Source of the DNA: Brochothrix campestris
GTDB taxonomy: Bacteria; Bacillota; Bacilli; Lactobacillales; Listeriaceae
NCBI RefSeq assembly: GCF_046058945.1
Contig: NZ_CP175511.1
Span: 62,001 to 126,000 of the forward strand
Length of the DNA: 64,000 nt
Direction: 5' to 3'
In this document: positions 29,864 to 37,831 of the stretch, in pieces
How positions within the stretch are numbered: position 1 is the stretch's first letter
Layout of the letters: every line of letters begins with the position of its first letter
Translations under genes and position numbers: made by a program
Notes under the pieces: generated by a model
Database searches by the model: none
Seen by the model: only the letters and a program-made list of their open reading frames with translations
Told to the model about the DNA's origin: nothing

Positions 29864-30418
29864 ATGAGTCTTTCCACACATATTATGGATAAAGATTGGT
29901 ATGTTGTACACACGTATTCAGGTTATGAAAACAAAGTTAAAATCAACTTAGAAAAACGAATTGAATCAATGGGGATGGATGATAAAATCTTCCGCGTGTT
30001 AGTACCCGAAGAAGAAGAAACAGAAACTAAAAACGGTAAAACAAAGGTTGTTAAACATAAGGTATTCCCAGGTTATGTCTTGGTTGAGTTAATTATGACA
30101 GATGATTCATGGTACGTTGTCCGTAACACACCAGGTGTGACTGGTTTCGTTGGTTCGGCTGGTTCAGGTTCAAAACCATCACCGATGTTAGATGATGAAA
30201 TCGAACGCGTCTTTAAAAACATGGGTGTTGAAGAACATGCCGTTGAATTGGATTACGTGTTAGGCGATACAGTAATGGTGAAAGAAGGACCATTTGCTGA
30301 ATTTGCTGGTAAAATCACTGAAATTGATGAATCAAAAGGTAAGGCCCGCGTTATTGTTGACATGTTTGGCCGTGAAACACCAGTAGAAGTTGATTTCAAC
30401 CAAGTAGAAAAAATCTAA
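29864..30418 (+). CDS. nusG: Transcription termination/antitermination factor NusG
   Basis: NusG binds RNA polymerase and affects pausing and termination. The N-terminal NGN domain starts DWYVVHTYSGYENKVKINLE, and the C-terminal KOW domain contains VMVKEGPFAEFAGKI. The start is uncertain. GAGGAGGG (29841-29848) is 15 nt from the ATG at 29864 and touches a TTG at 29849, while an ATG at 29885 matches the usual protein length. I chose 29864 (184 residues). It is flanked by the terminator upstream and a repeat plus terminator downstream. Confidence 0.94.
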   Translation: MSLSTHIMDKDWYVVHTYSGYENKVKINLEKRIESMGMDDKIFRVLVPEEEETETKNGKTKVVKHKVFPGYVLVELIMTDDSWYVVRNTPGVTGFVGSAGSGSKPSPMLDDEIERVFKNMGVEEHAVELDYVLGDTVMVKEGPFAEFAGKITEIDESKGKARVIVDMFGRETPVEVDFNQVEKI

Positions 30419-30419
30419 T

Positions 30420-30586
30420 AGTAAAAGTGAACACAACCGTTTAGAACTGAAGAAATTGGAACGCTCGAAGTTGCGGTTATATAGCATCGGGTAGAGAGCG
30501 TGAAATTTCCAAAGTTCTGGTTGGGGTAACTGGATAAGTAAAAGTGAACACAACCGTTTAGAACTGAAGAAATTGGAACGCTCGAA
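30420..30586 (+). repeat. 50-nt perfect direct repeat with an intervening complementary arm
   Basis: The 50-nt sequence at 30420-30469 recurs without mismatch at 30537-30586 (period 117). Between the copies, 30496-30523 (GAGCGT...AAATTTC...AGTTCT-GGTTG) is complementary to blocks of the repeat (CAACC, AGAACT, GAAATT, ACGCTC). The arm can pair with either the upstream or the downstream copy. The first copy begins 2 nt after the nusG stop. It may be a palindromic intergenic element with a partial duplication, or an alternative-fold leader. Which is unknown. Confidence 0.9.
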
Positions 30587-30606
30587 CGCGCTGTTTGCTT
30601 ACCATC

Positions 30607-30641
30607 AAAAAAGATCGCCTGCGGGTGATTTTTTTTTTTTT
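30607..30641 (+). terminator. Intrinsic terminator after nusG repeat
   Basis: GATCGCC pairs with GGTGATT around TGCG (two G-T pairs), preceded by six A and followed by a long T-run (30629-30641). Confidence 0.88.
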
Positions 30642-30703
30642 GCATCGACACCTTTGATAAGCGCTGTTAAGCACCCAATTAAAAACGACGGAAAACATTC
30701 CAG

Positions 30704-30732
30704 TTGACGAAATCTTTTCGAGATGTTAAGAT
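30704..30732 (+). promoter_or_regulatory. Promoter of rplK-rplA
   Basis: TTGACG (30704-30709) and TAAGAT (30727-30732) are 17 nt apart. Both hexamers and the spacing are identical to the str operon promoter at 41516. A small hairpin GGGTG/CACCC (30782-30796) lies in the leader. Confidence 0.82.
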
Positions 30733-30833
30733 TCTTAAGTACGTGTTCAAACGTATCAGCCAAGAGCAAAGATGAGTGGGAGGGTGTAAAGCACCCAATT
30801 TAACCACATCACTGACTTAAGGAGGTGTGTCTC

Positions 30834-31259
30834 ATGGCTAAGAAAGTAACTAAAGTAGTAAAATTACAAATCCCCGCAGGTAAAGCAAACCCTGCACCGC
30901 CGGTAGGTCCTGCATTAGGTCAAGCAGGTGTTAACATCATGGGCTTCTGTAAAGAGTTTAACGCTCGTACACAAGATCAAGCAGGTTTGATCATCCCAGT
31001 TGTTATTTCTGTATATGAAGATCGTTCATTTACATTCATAACAAAAACACCACCAGCAGCAGTTTTACTTAAAAAAGCTGCAGGCGTTGAAAAAGGTTCT
31101 GGTGAACCAAACACAAACAAAGTTGCAACTGTTAAACGCGATCAAGTTCGTGAAATCGCTGAAACAAAAATGCCTGACTTAAATGCTGGTAGCGTAGAAG
31201 CTGCTATGTTAATGGTCGAAGGTACTGCTCGTTCAATGGGAATCACAATCGAAGATTAA
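30834..31259 (+). CDS. rplK: 50S ribosomal protein L11
   Basis: L11 builds the GTPase-associated centre with L10/L12 on the 23S rRNA. The 141-residue protein shows AKKVTKVVKLQIPAGKANPAPPVGPALGQAGVNI, with the proline-rich segment intact. AAGGAGG lies 7 nt before the ATG at 30834. rplA follows after a 111-nt spacer holding a probable L1 site. Confidence 0.98.
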   Translation: MAKKVTKVVKLQIPAGKANPAPPVGPALGQAGVNIMGFCKEFNARTQDQAGLIIPVVISVYEDRSFTFITKTPPAAVLLKKAAGVEKGSGEPNTNKVATVKRDQVREIAETKMPDLNAGSVEAAMLMVEGTARSMGITIED

Positions 31260-31322
31260 TCTTCGGTTGCCTATAAACGGCATGTTTTGTTTTAAAAGGT
31301 TGTGCTTTGGTACGACCTTAAA

Positions 31323-31350
31323 GGTGGGAGGAAATTCCGCTAATACCACA
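31323..31350 (+). promoter_or_regulatory. Probable L1-binding mRNA site upstream of rplA
   Basis: GTGG (31324-31327) pairs with CCAC (31346-31349) and encloses GAGGAAATTCC and an asymmetric TAATA loop. This stem-loop-stem with a GTGGGAGG core resembles the rRNA-mimic sites used by L1 for autorepression. The ascription is from family knowledge, not tested. Confidence 0.55.
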
Positions 31351-31370
31351 TTTGAGGAGGAGAATAAAAA

Positions 31371-32063
31371 ATGGTTAAGAAAAGTAAAAAATATATCGAA
31401 GCTGCTAAAAAAATTGATGCAGAAAAAGCTTACGCTGGTTCTGAAGCAATCGAATTAGTACAAGCAATCGACTTTGTTAATTTTGATGCTACAATCGAAG
31501 TATCATATCGCTTAGGAGTAGATCCTAAACAAGCGGATCAACAAATTCGTGGTGCTGTTGTATTACCAAACGGTACTGGTAAAACACAACGTGTTTTAGT
31601 ATTAGCAAAAGGTGCTAAAGCTGCTGAAGCTGAAGCAGCTGGCGCTGACTACGTAGGTGAAGCTGAATACCTTGAAAAAATCCAAGGTGGCTGGTTCGAC
31701 TTCGACGTTATCGTTGCAACACCAGACATGATGGGTCAAATTGGTCGTTTAGGTCGTGTGTTAGGACCTAAAGGTTTAATGCCTAACCCTAAAACTGGAA
31801 CAGTTACTATGGACGTTACGAAAGCAGTTAACGACATTAAAGCTGGTAAAGTTGAATACCGTGTTGATAAAGTAGGTAACCTACAATTCATCATCGGTAA
31901 AAAATCTTTCGGTACTGAAAAATTAATGGAAAACTTCAAAGCAGTTCACGAAGTTGTTCTTAAAGCTAAACCATCATCAGCTAAAGGTGTTTACATTAAA
32001 AACTTAGCAGTTGCTTCAACAATGGGACCTGGTCTTAAAGTTGAACCTTCAACTCTTGGTTAA
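31371..32063 (+). CDS. rplA: 50S ribosomal protein L1
   Basis: The 230-residue protein has the L1 fold with VVLPNGTGKTQRVLVLAKG, the central domain DVIVATPDMMGQIGRLGRVLGPKGLMPNPKTGTV, and GNLQFIIGKKSF. L1 sits at the mobile L1 stalk near the E site and can repress its own operon. GAGGAGG is about 10 nt before the ATG. The rplJL promoter begins 4 nt after its stop. Confidence 0.98.
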   Translation: MVKKSKKYIEAAKKIDAEKAYAGSEAIELVQAIDFVNFDATIEVSYRLGVDPKQADQQIRGAVVLPNGTGKTQRVLVLAKGAKAAEAEAAGADYVGEAEYLEKIQGGWFDFDVIVATPDMMGQIGRLGRVLGPKGLMPNPKTGTVTMDVTKAVNDIKAGKVEYRVDKVGNLQFIIGKKSFGTEKLMENFKAVHEVVLKAKPSSAKGVYIKNLAVASTMGPGLKVEPSTLG

Positions 32064-32066
32064 TAG

Positions 32067-32095
32067 TTGACAACATCTCGATGTTCTGATATCAT
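32067..32095 (+). promoter_or_regulatory. Promoter of rplJ-rplL
   Basis: A consensus TTGACA (32067-32072) and TATCAT (32090-32095) are 17 nt apart, immediately after rplA. Confidence 0.85.
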
Positions 32096-32101
32096 TTAGA
32101 A

Positions 32102-32235
32102 CATTGGTGATAATTAAATATCTCTTACCGTAGACAGTAGGGAACGTTCGCGTTTTAAAAACCTACCGAGGATTTTTTGACTACTGATTTATCAGTAAAA
32201 CCTCTGACGCTATCTACGGTGTGCAGAGGTTTTTT
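32102..32235 (+). promoter_or_regulatory. L10 leader of rplJ-rplL
   Basis: The 5' region has CCGTAGACAGTAGGG and CCTACCGAGG segments and ends in the terminator AACCTCTG (32199-32206)/CAGAGGTT (32224-32231) with TTTTTT. This is the layout of the Firmicute L10 leader, where the L10-L12 complex binds and favours termination. GTAGATAGCG in the terminator loop is complementary to the upstream CGTAGAC region, allowing an alternative fold. Confidence 0.8.
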
Positions 32236-32281
32236 ATTACTTATAAAAAAGTGTCACTAATTATAAGAGGAGGTGTAAATT

Positions 32282-32785
32282 TTGAGTCAAGCTGCTATTG
32301 AAGTCAAAAAAGGTTTGGTTTCTGAAATCCAAACAAAATTAGAAAATAGTGTTTCAACTATCGTTGTCGACTATCGTGGTCTTACAGTTGAGCAAGTTAC
32401 AGAATTACGTAAACAATTACGTGAAGCTGGTGTTGAACTTAAAGTGTTGAAAAACGGTTTAGTTCGTCGTGCTGCTACTGCTGCAAACTACGAAGGTTTA
32501 AATGAAGCTTTAACAGGTCCTAACGCAATCGCATTCAGTAATGATGACGTTGTTGCCCCTGCTAAAATCATTTACGATTTTGCGAAAGCAAATGAAGCAT
32601 TAGAAATTAAAGCGGGCGTTATCGAAGGTAACGTAGTTGGCGTTGAAGAAATCAACACAATTGCATCATTACCATCACGCGAAGGTTTACTTTCAATGTT
32701 AGTATCAGTTTTACAAGCACCTATGCGTAACTTCGCAATGCTTACTAAAGCTGTTGCAGAACAAAAAGAGCAAGAAGAAGCATAA
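32282..32785 (+). CDS. rplJ: 50S ribosomal protein L10
   Basis: L10 anchors the L7/L12 dimers to the ribosome. The 167-residue protein includes STIVVDYRGLTVEQVTELRKQL and the C-terminal helix for L12. The start is TTG (product MSQAAIEVKKG) with AGAGGAGGTG 6 nt upstream. No nearby ATG fits the conserved N terminus, so the rare codon is well supported. It is controlled by the L10 leader. Confidence 0.97.
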   Translation: MSQAAIEVKKGLVSEIQTKLENSVSTIVVDYRGLTVEQVTELRKQLREAGVELKVLKNGLVRRAATAANYEGLNEALTGPNAIAFSNDDVVAPAKIIYDFAKANEALEIKAGVIEGNVVGVEEINTIASLPSREGLLSMLVSVLQAPMRNFAMLTKAVAEQKEQEEA

Positions 32786-32815
32786 AAACTATATAAAAAA
32801 TGGAGGAATTATATC

Positions 32816-33181
32816 ATGGCCTTAAATATTGAAGATATCATCGCATCTGTAAAAGAAGCGACTGTTGTAGAATTAAACGACTTAGTAAAAGCAATCGAAG
32901 AAGAATTTGGTGTTACTGCTGCTGCTCCTGTAGCTGCTGCTGCTGGTGGCGCTGCTGCCGCTGAAGAAAAAACTGAGTTTGATGTTGAATTAACATCTGC
33001 TGGTTCTTCTAAAGTTAAAGTAATCAAAGTTGTACGTACTGTTACTGGCTTAGGTCTTAAAGAAGCTAAAGAAATGGTAGATAACGCTCCTAAAGTAATT
33101 AAAGAAGGCGCAGCTAAAGCTGAAGCAGAAGAAATTCTTGCTCAACTTGAAGAAGCTGGCGCAAGCGCAGTTATTAAATAA
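32816..33181 (+). CDS. rplL: 50S ribosomal protein L7/L12
   Basis: The 121-residue acidic stalk protein has an N-terminal dimerisation segment (IASVKEATVVELNDLVKAIEEEFGV), an Ala-rich hinge, and the C-terminal factor-binding domain (KVIKVVRTVTGLGLKEAKEMV). It recruits translation GTPases. GGAGG lies 9 nt before the ATG. It follows rplJ by 30 nt and ends at a terminator. Confidence 0.98.
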   Translation: MALNIEDIIASVKEATVVELNDLVKAIEEEFGVTAAAPVAAAAGGAAAAEEKTEFDVELTSAGSSKVKVIKVVRTVTGLGLKEAKEMVDNAPKVIKEGAAKAEAEEILAQLEEAGASAVIK

Positions 33182-33283
33182 TAACTGTTTCAACGTAGCG
33201 TAAATAAGAGAACTGTTTGTTTAAGTTGTAACTGACGAATCTTCTGAGACGTTAGATATGTTGTTGAGTCATGCATCAGCTCA

Positions 33284-33330
33284 GGCTGTTGTATGCTTAA
33301 CATAAGCTTAATGCAAACAGCTCTTTTTTT
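33284..33330 (+). terminator. Intrinsic terminator after rplL
   Basis: GGCTGTT pairs with AACAGCT around an inner hairpin GCTTA-ACA-TAAGC, followed by CTTTTTTT. Some of this RNA can refold, as several arms compete. Confidence 0.75.
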
Positions 33331-33378
33331 CTTTATTTACATGAATACAATTCCTTAATAAAGAAAAGGAGGGATAAA

Positions 33379-33981
33379 ATGGAACGTCACTATTATACGA
33401 AGAACACTGATTTAGAGCATCATCGCCAACAATGGGAATTCCCGTTGCGCGGCACAACTTTTCAATTCATCAGCGATGCCGGCGTCTTTTCCAAAAACAG
33501 CATCGATTTCGGTTCGCGTGTGTTAATTGACGCGTTTGGGTTCCCACCAATGGCTGGCGATTTGTTAGACGTTGGATGTGGTTATGGCCCAATCGGGATA
33601 GCGTTAGCCAATGAAGATACGTCACGCACGGTACATATGATTGATGTGAATGATCGGGCGTTGGAATTAGCGACCGAAAATGCACAACTTAATACGGTAA
33701 CTAATGTAGTGGTCTATGAAAGTGCTGCTTATGCGAATGTCGTTAAAACAGATTTTGCTGCGATTTTAACGAATCCGCCAATTCGTGCGGGTAAACAAGT
33801 CGTGCATGAGATTTTAGAACAGGCGATTGATCATTTGCGAGTGGGTGGTAGTCTTTGGGTTGTTATCCAGAAAAAACAAGGGGCACCATCTGCCTTTGAT
33901 AAAATGACAGCAGTGTTCGGCAACTGCGAAATTGTTGTGAAAGAAAAAGGGTACTGGATTCTCCGTAGCGAAAAGTCTTGA
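33379..33981 (+). CDS. Class I SAM-dependent methyltransferase, RsmC/YbxB-like
   Basis: The 200-residue protein contains the SAM motif LLDVGCGYGPIGIALA, an acidic loop MIDVND, and the catalytic NPPIRAGK characteristic of rRNA guanine-N2 methyltransferases such as RsmC. The position between rplL and rpoB matches Bacillus ybxB. RNA as substrate is likely, but the modified base is unknown. AGGAGGG lies 6 nt before the ATG. The rpoB promoter overlaps its last codons. Confidence 0.88.
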   Translation: MERHYYTKNTDLEHHRQQWEFPLRGTTFQFISDAGVFSKNSIDFGSRVLIDAFGFPPMAGDLLDVGCGYGPIGIALANEDTSRTVHMIDVNDRALELATENAQLNTVTNVVVYESAAYANVVKTDFAAILTNPPIRAGKQVVHEILEQAIDHLRVGGSLWVVIQKKQGAPSAFDKMTAVFGNCEIVVKEKGYWILRSEKS

Positions 33982-34006
33982 CTTTAACTCGTGATTGTTG
34001 TATGAT
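33978..34006 (+). promoter_or_regulatory. Promoter of rpoB-rpoC
   Basis: TTGACT (33978-33983, overlapping the preceding stop codon) and TATGAT (34001-34006) are 17 nt apart. A second AT-rich box TATAAT at 34009 has no matching -35. Confidence 0.8.
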
Positions 34007-34119
34007 ATTATAATGCCAATATAATAGATATCATTGGGCTGTTTTTTCATGCAGACAGATCTAAATGGTGGCTTTTTTTAGGCCTAATATTTCCGTATAA
34101 CGGGGTATTAGCTATGGAC

Positions 34120-34140
34120 AAACGGTGTATGGCACCGTTT
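34120..34140 (+). promoter_or_regulatory. Hairpin in the rpoB leader
   Basis: AAACGGTG (34120-34127) pairs perfectly with CACCGTTT (34133-34140) around TATGG, 31 nt before the rpoB start. Six A residues follow, so it is not a terminator in this direction. Confidence 0.5.
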
Positions 34141-34171
34141 AAAAAATACGATTCTTTGAGGGGTGAATTGG

Positions 34172-37100
34172 TTGACAGGACATGTTGAACAGTATGGACG
34201 TCATCGCCAACGCAGAAGTTTTGCACGTATCAGCGAAGTGTTGGAGTTACCAGATTTAATCGAAATTCAAACAGCGTCTTATCAATGGTTTTTAGATGAG
34301 GGCTTGAAAGAGATGTTTCATGATATTTCTCCAATTGAGGATTTTGCAGGAAACTTATCGTTGGAATTTATCGATTATTCGTTAGGCGAACCTAAATATT
34401 CTATTTGGGAATCTAAAGAGCGCGATACGACTTATTCGGCACCATTACGTGTAAAATTGCGTTTGATTAATAAGGAAACCGGTGAAGTGAAAGACCAAGA
34501 AGTCTTTATGGGTGATTTCCCATTAATGACAGAAATGGGTACTTTCATTATTAACGGAGCGGAACGAGTAATCGTCTCGCAATTAGTTCGTTCACCAGGT
34601 GTTTATTTCCATGATCGTATGGATAAAAATGGCCGTCAAGGGTACGGGTCAACAGTGATTCCGAACCGTGGGGCATGGTTAGAATTAGAAACTGATGCAA
34701 AAGATGTTGTTTACGTTCGTATCGATCGTACGCGTAAATTACCTGCAACAGTGTTGTTACGTGCGTTGGGCTTCAGCTCAGATCAAGAAATTGTTGACTT
34801 AATTGGTGACAATGAATACTTACGTAACACATTAGAAAAAGATAACTCAGAAAACACCGACAAAGCGTTACTAGAAATTTATGAACGTTTACGTCCTGGT
34901 GAGCCACCAACAGTTGAAAATGCTAAAAACCTCTTATATACGCGTTTCTTTGACGCGCGTCGTTACGATTTAGCAAACGTTGGTCGTTACAAAATCAACA
35001 AAAAATTACATCCGAAAAACCGTCTCTTTAATCAACGCTTAGCTGAAACATTAGTTGATCCTGAAACAGGTGAAATTATTGCAGCTAAAGATGAGATTTT
35101 AGACCGTCGTAAATTAGATGCAATCATGGAAAAATTAGAGGCTGGCCTTGGCTTTACGACTTTAACTCCTCATGGTGGCGCGTTAGAAGAACCGATTACA
35201 ATTCAATCGATTAAAGTTCATTCGCCATTAGACGAAGAAAAAATCGTTAACGTAATCGGTAATGCTTACTTAGAAGCTGATGTTAAGCATGTAACACCTG
35301 CTGATATCATTTCATCTGTAAGTTACTTCTTTGGTTTATTACATGGCATCGGCGAAACAGACGATATTGACCATTTAGGTAACCGTCGTTTACGTTCTGT
35401 AGGTGAATTGTTACAAAACCAATTCCGTATCGGTTTAAGCCGGATGGAACGTGTAGTACGTGAACGTATGTCGATTCAAGATATGACAACAATCACACCG
35501 CAACAATTAATTAACATCCGTCCAGTCGTTGCAGCCATCAAAGAATTCTTTGGTAGTTCGCAATTGTCACAATTCATGGATCAAACGAACCCACTTGCCG
35601 AATTGACGCATAAACGTCGTCTTTCTGCATTAGGACCTGGTGGTTTAACACGTGAACGTGCCGGCTTCGAAGTCCGAGATGTACATTATTCTCACTACGG
35701 TCGTATGTGCCCGATTGAAACGCCTGAGGGCCCGAACATCGGTTTAATTAACTCGTTATCTTCATACGCACGTGTAAACCGTTATGGCTTCATTGAAACG
35801 CCATACCGTCGTGTTGATGCTGAAACAAACCAAGTAACTGATCATATCGATTACTTAACAGCTGATGAAGAAGATAACTACGTTGTTGCGCAAGCAAACT
35901 CATTACTTAGCGAAGATGGACAATTCTTAAACGAAGAAATCCAAGCGCGTTTCCGTTCTGAAAACTTATCTGTTACAAAAGAACGTATTGACTACATGGA
36001 CGTTTCACCTAAACAAGTTGTATCTGCCGCTACGGCATGTATTCCTTTCTTAGAAAACGATGACTCCAACCGTGCCCTTATGGGTGCCAACATGCAACGT
36101 CAAGCGGTTCCGTTATTAAGTCCTGAAGCGCCATTTATTGGTACAGGGATGGAACACGTGGCTGCCCGTGACTCTGGTGCAGCTGTTAAAGCGAAATTTG
36201 ACGGTATTGTTGAACACGTTGAAGCTAAATACATTACAGTACGTCGTATTGCTGACATTGAAGGTAAAGAAACAGAAGGCGCACTTGATACGTATCATCT
36301 CCAAAAATTCGCTCGTTCAAACCCTGGTACTTGCTACAACCAAACACCTAGCGTAAGCCAAGGTGACCGTGTTGTTGTCGGTGACATCTTAGCTGATGGT
36401 CCATCAATGGAATTAGGTGAAATGGCATTAGGACGTAACGTACTCGTTGGTTTCATGACGTGGGATGGTTACAACTATGAAGATGCGATTATCATGAACG
36501 AGCGTCTTGTAAAAGATGACGTTTATACATCTGTTCATATTGAAGAATATGAATCAGAAGCACGTGATACCAAATTAGGACCTGAAGAAATGACACGTGA
36601 TATTCCAAACGTGGCTGAGGAAGCGTTAAAAGACTTAGATTCACGCGGTATTATCCGTGTTGGTGCTGAAGTTAAAGACGGTGACTTATTAGTTGGTAAA
36701 GTAACACCTAAGGGTGTAACTGAATTAACAGCTGAAGAACGTTTATTACATGCTATCTTTGGTGAAAAAGCGCGTGAAGTTCGCGATACCTCTCTTCGTG
36801 TCCCTCACGGTGGTGGCGGAATCGTGCTTGATGTTAAAACATTCACACGTGAAAACGGTGATGAATTAGCACCAGGCGTTAACCAACTCGTTCGTGTATA
36901 CATCGTTCAAAAACGTAAAATCCACGTTGGTGATAAGATGGCCGGACGTCACGGTAACAAAGGGGTTATCTCTCGTATTCTACCTGAAGAAGATATGCCT
37001 TATCTTCCAGACGGCACACCAATCGATGTGATGCTTAATCCACTCGGTGTACCTTCTCGTATGAACATTGGACAAGTACTTGAATTACACTTAGGGATGG

Positions 37101-37729
37101 CAGCGCGTCAATTAGGTATTCATATTGCGACACCTGTATTCGATGGCGCGAATGAAGAAGATGTATGGAGCACTGTTGCAGAAGCAGGTATGGCAGAAGA
37201 TGCGAAAACAATCGTATACGATGGTCGTACAGGTGAAGCAATGGATAACCGTGTATCAGTTGGTATCATGTACATGATCAAATTAGCCCACATGGTTGAT
37301 GATAAATTACATGCTCGTTCAACAGGACCTTACTCACTTGTTACGCAACAACCACTTGGTGGTAAAGCGCAATTCGGTGGACAACGTTTTGGTGAGATGG
37401 AAGTATGGGCTCTTGAAGCTTACGGTGCAGCGCACATTCTTCAAGAAATCTTAACTTACAAATCAGATGACGTTGTTGGTCGTGTGCAAACATACGAAGC
37501 AATCGTTAAAGGTGAGAACTTACCACAACCTGGTATTCCAGAGTCATTCAAAGTATTGATCAAGGAATTACAAAGTTTAGGTATGGATGTGAAAATGATG
37601 TCGGCTGACGACGAAGAAATCGAATTACGTGAACTTGATGATGAAGATTACGTAAAAGATGAAGAGTTTTTAACGCCATCAGCTGCCATTAAAGCAGAAC
37701 CTGCTAACGATGAACCAACAGTAGACTAA
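34172..37729 (+). CDS. rpoB: DNA-directed RNA polymerase subunit beta
   Basis: The beta subunit forms one side of the RNA polymerase cleft. The rifampicin region reads FGSSQLSQFMDQTNPLAELTHKRRLSALGPGG with the sensitive-type Asp, His and Ser residues. PIETPEGPNIGLI and GDKMAGRHGNKGVIS are also present. Length is 1185. I place the start at the TTG 34172 (MTGHVEQYGRH), 5 nt after GAGGGGTGA; a GTG three codons earlier lies in that site. The acidic C-terminal tail (SADDEEIELRELDDEDYVKD) is typical of Gram-positives. Confidence 0.98.
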   Translation: MTGHVEQYGRHRQRRSFARISEVLELPDLIEIQTASYQWFLDEGLKEMFHDISPIEDFAGNLSLEFIDYSLGEPKYSIWESKERDTTYSAPLRVKLRLINKETGEVKDQEVFMGDFPLMTEMGTFIINGAERVIVSQLVRSPGVYFHDRMDKNGRQGYGSTVIPNRGAWLELETDAKDVVYVRIDRTRKLPATVLLRALGFSSDQEIVDLIGDNEYLRNTLEKDNSENTDKALLEIYERLRPGEPPTVENAKNLLYTRFFDARRYDLANVGRYKINKKLHPKNRLFNQRLAETLVDPETGEIIAAKDEILDRRKLDAIMEKLEAGLGFTTLTPHGGALEEPITIQSIKVHSPLDEEKIVNVIGNAYLEADVKHVTPADIISSVSYFFGLLHGIGETDDIDHLGNRRLRSVGELLQNQFRIGLSRMERVVRERMSIQDMTTITPQQLINIRPVVAAIKEFFGSSQLSQFMDQTNPLAELTHKRRLSALGPGGLTRERAGFEVRDVHYSHYGRMCPIETPEGPNIGLINSLSSYARVNRYGFIETPYRRVDAETNQVTDHIDYLTADEEDNYVVAQANSLLSEDGQFLNEEIQARFRSENLSVTKERIDYMDVSPKQVVSAATACIPFLENDDSNRALMGANMQRQAVPLLSPEAPFIGTGMEHVAARDSGAAVKAKFDGIVEHVEAKYITVRRIADIEGKETEGALDTYHLQKFARSNPGTCYNQTPSVSQGDRVVVGDILADGPSMELGEMALGRNVLVGFMTWDGYNYEDAIIMNERLVKDDVYTSVHIEEYESEARDTKLGPEEMTRDIPNVAEEALKDLDSRGIIRVGAEVKDGDLLVGKVTPKGVTELTAEERLLHAIFGEKAREVRDTSLRVPHGGGGIVLDVKTFTRENGDELAPGVNQLVRVYIVQKRKIHVGDKMAGRHGNKGVISRILPEEDMPYLPDGTPIDVMLNPLGVPSRMNIGQVLELHLGMAARQLGIHIATPVFDGANEEDVWSTVAEAGMAEDAKTIVYDGRTGEAMDNRVSVGIMYMIKLAHMVDDKLHARSTGPYSLVTQQPLGGKAQFGGQRFGEMEVWALEAYGAAHILQEILTYKSDDVVGRVQTYEAIVKGENLPQPGIPESFKVLIKELQSLGMDVKMMSADDEEIELRELDDEDYVKDEEFLTPSAAIKAEPANDEPTVD

Positions 37730-37745
37730 ACACTATAAGAAACTT

Positions 37746-37776
37746 GCGTACGAGCTGTGAATACAGTTCGTTATGC
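37746..37776 (+). other. Hairpin between rpoB and rpoC
   Basis: GCGTACGAGCTGT pairs with ACAGTTCG-T-TATGC (two G-T pairs, one bulge) around GAAT. No T-run follows. It may be a processing or stability element in the rpoBC mRNA. Confidence 0.5.
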
Positions 37777-37831
37777 TTGTTTATAAACAGTTTTACAATA
37801 GAATACAAAAAACGATAGGGAGGTTGACCCC

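Noticed and set aside
31267..31458. A 63-codon plus-strand frame overlapping the start of rplA
   Set aside because: It runs through the probable L1 site and into rplA in another frame, without a ribosome binding site.
35550..35640. Possible rifampicin-resistance changes in rpoB
   Set aside because: The Asp, His and Ser residues of the resistance-determining region are all of the sensitive type.
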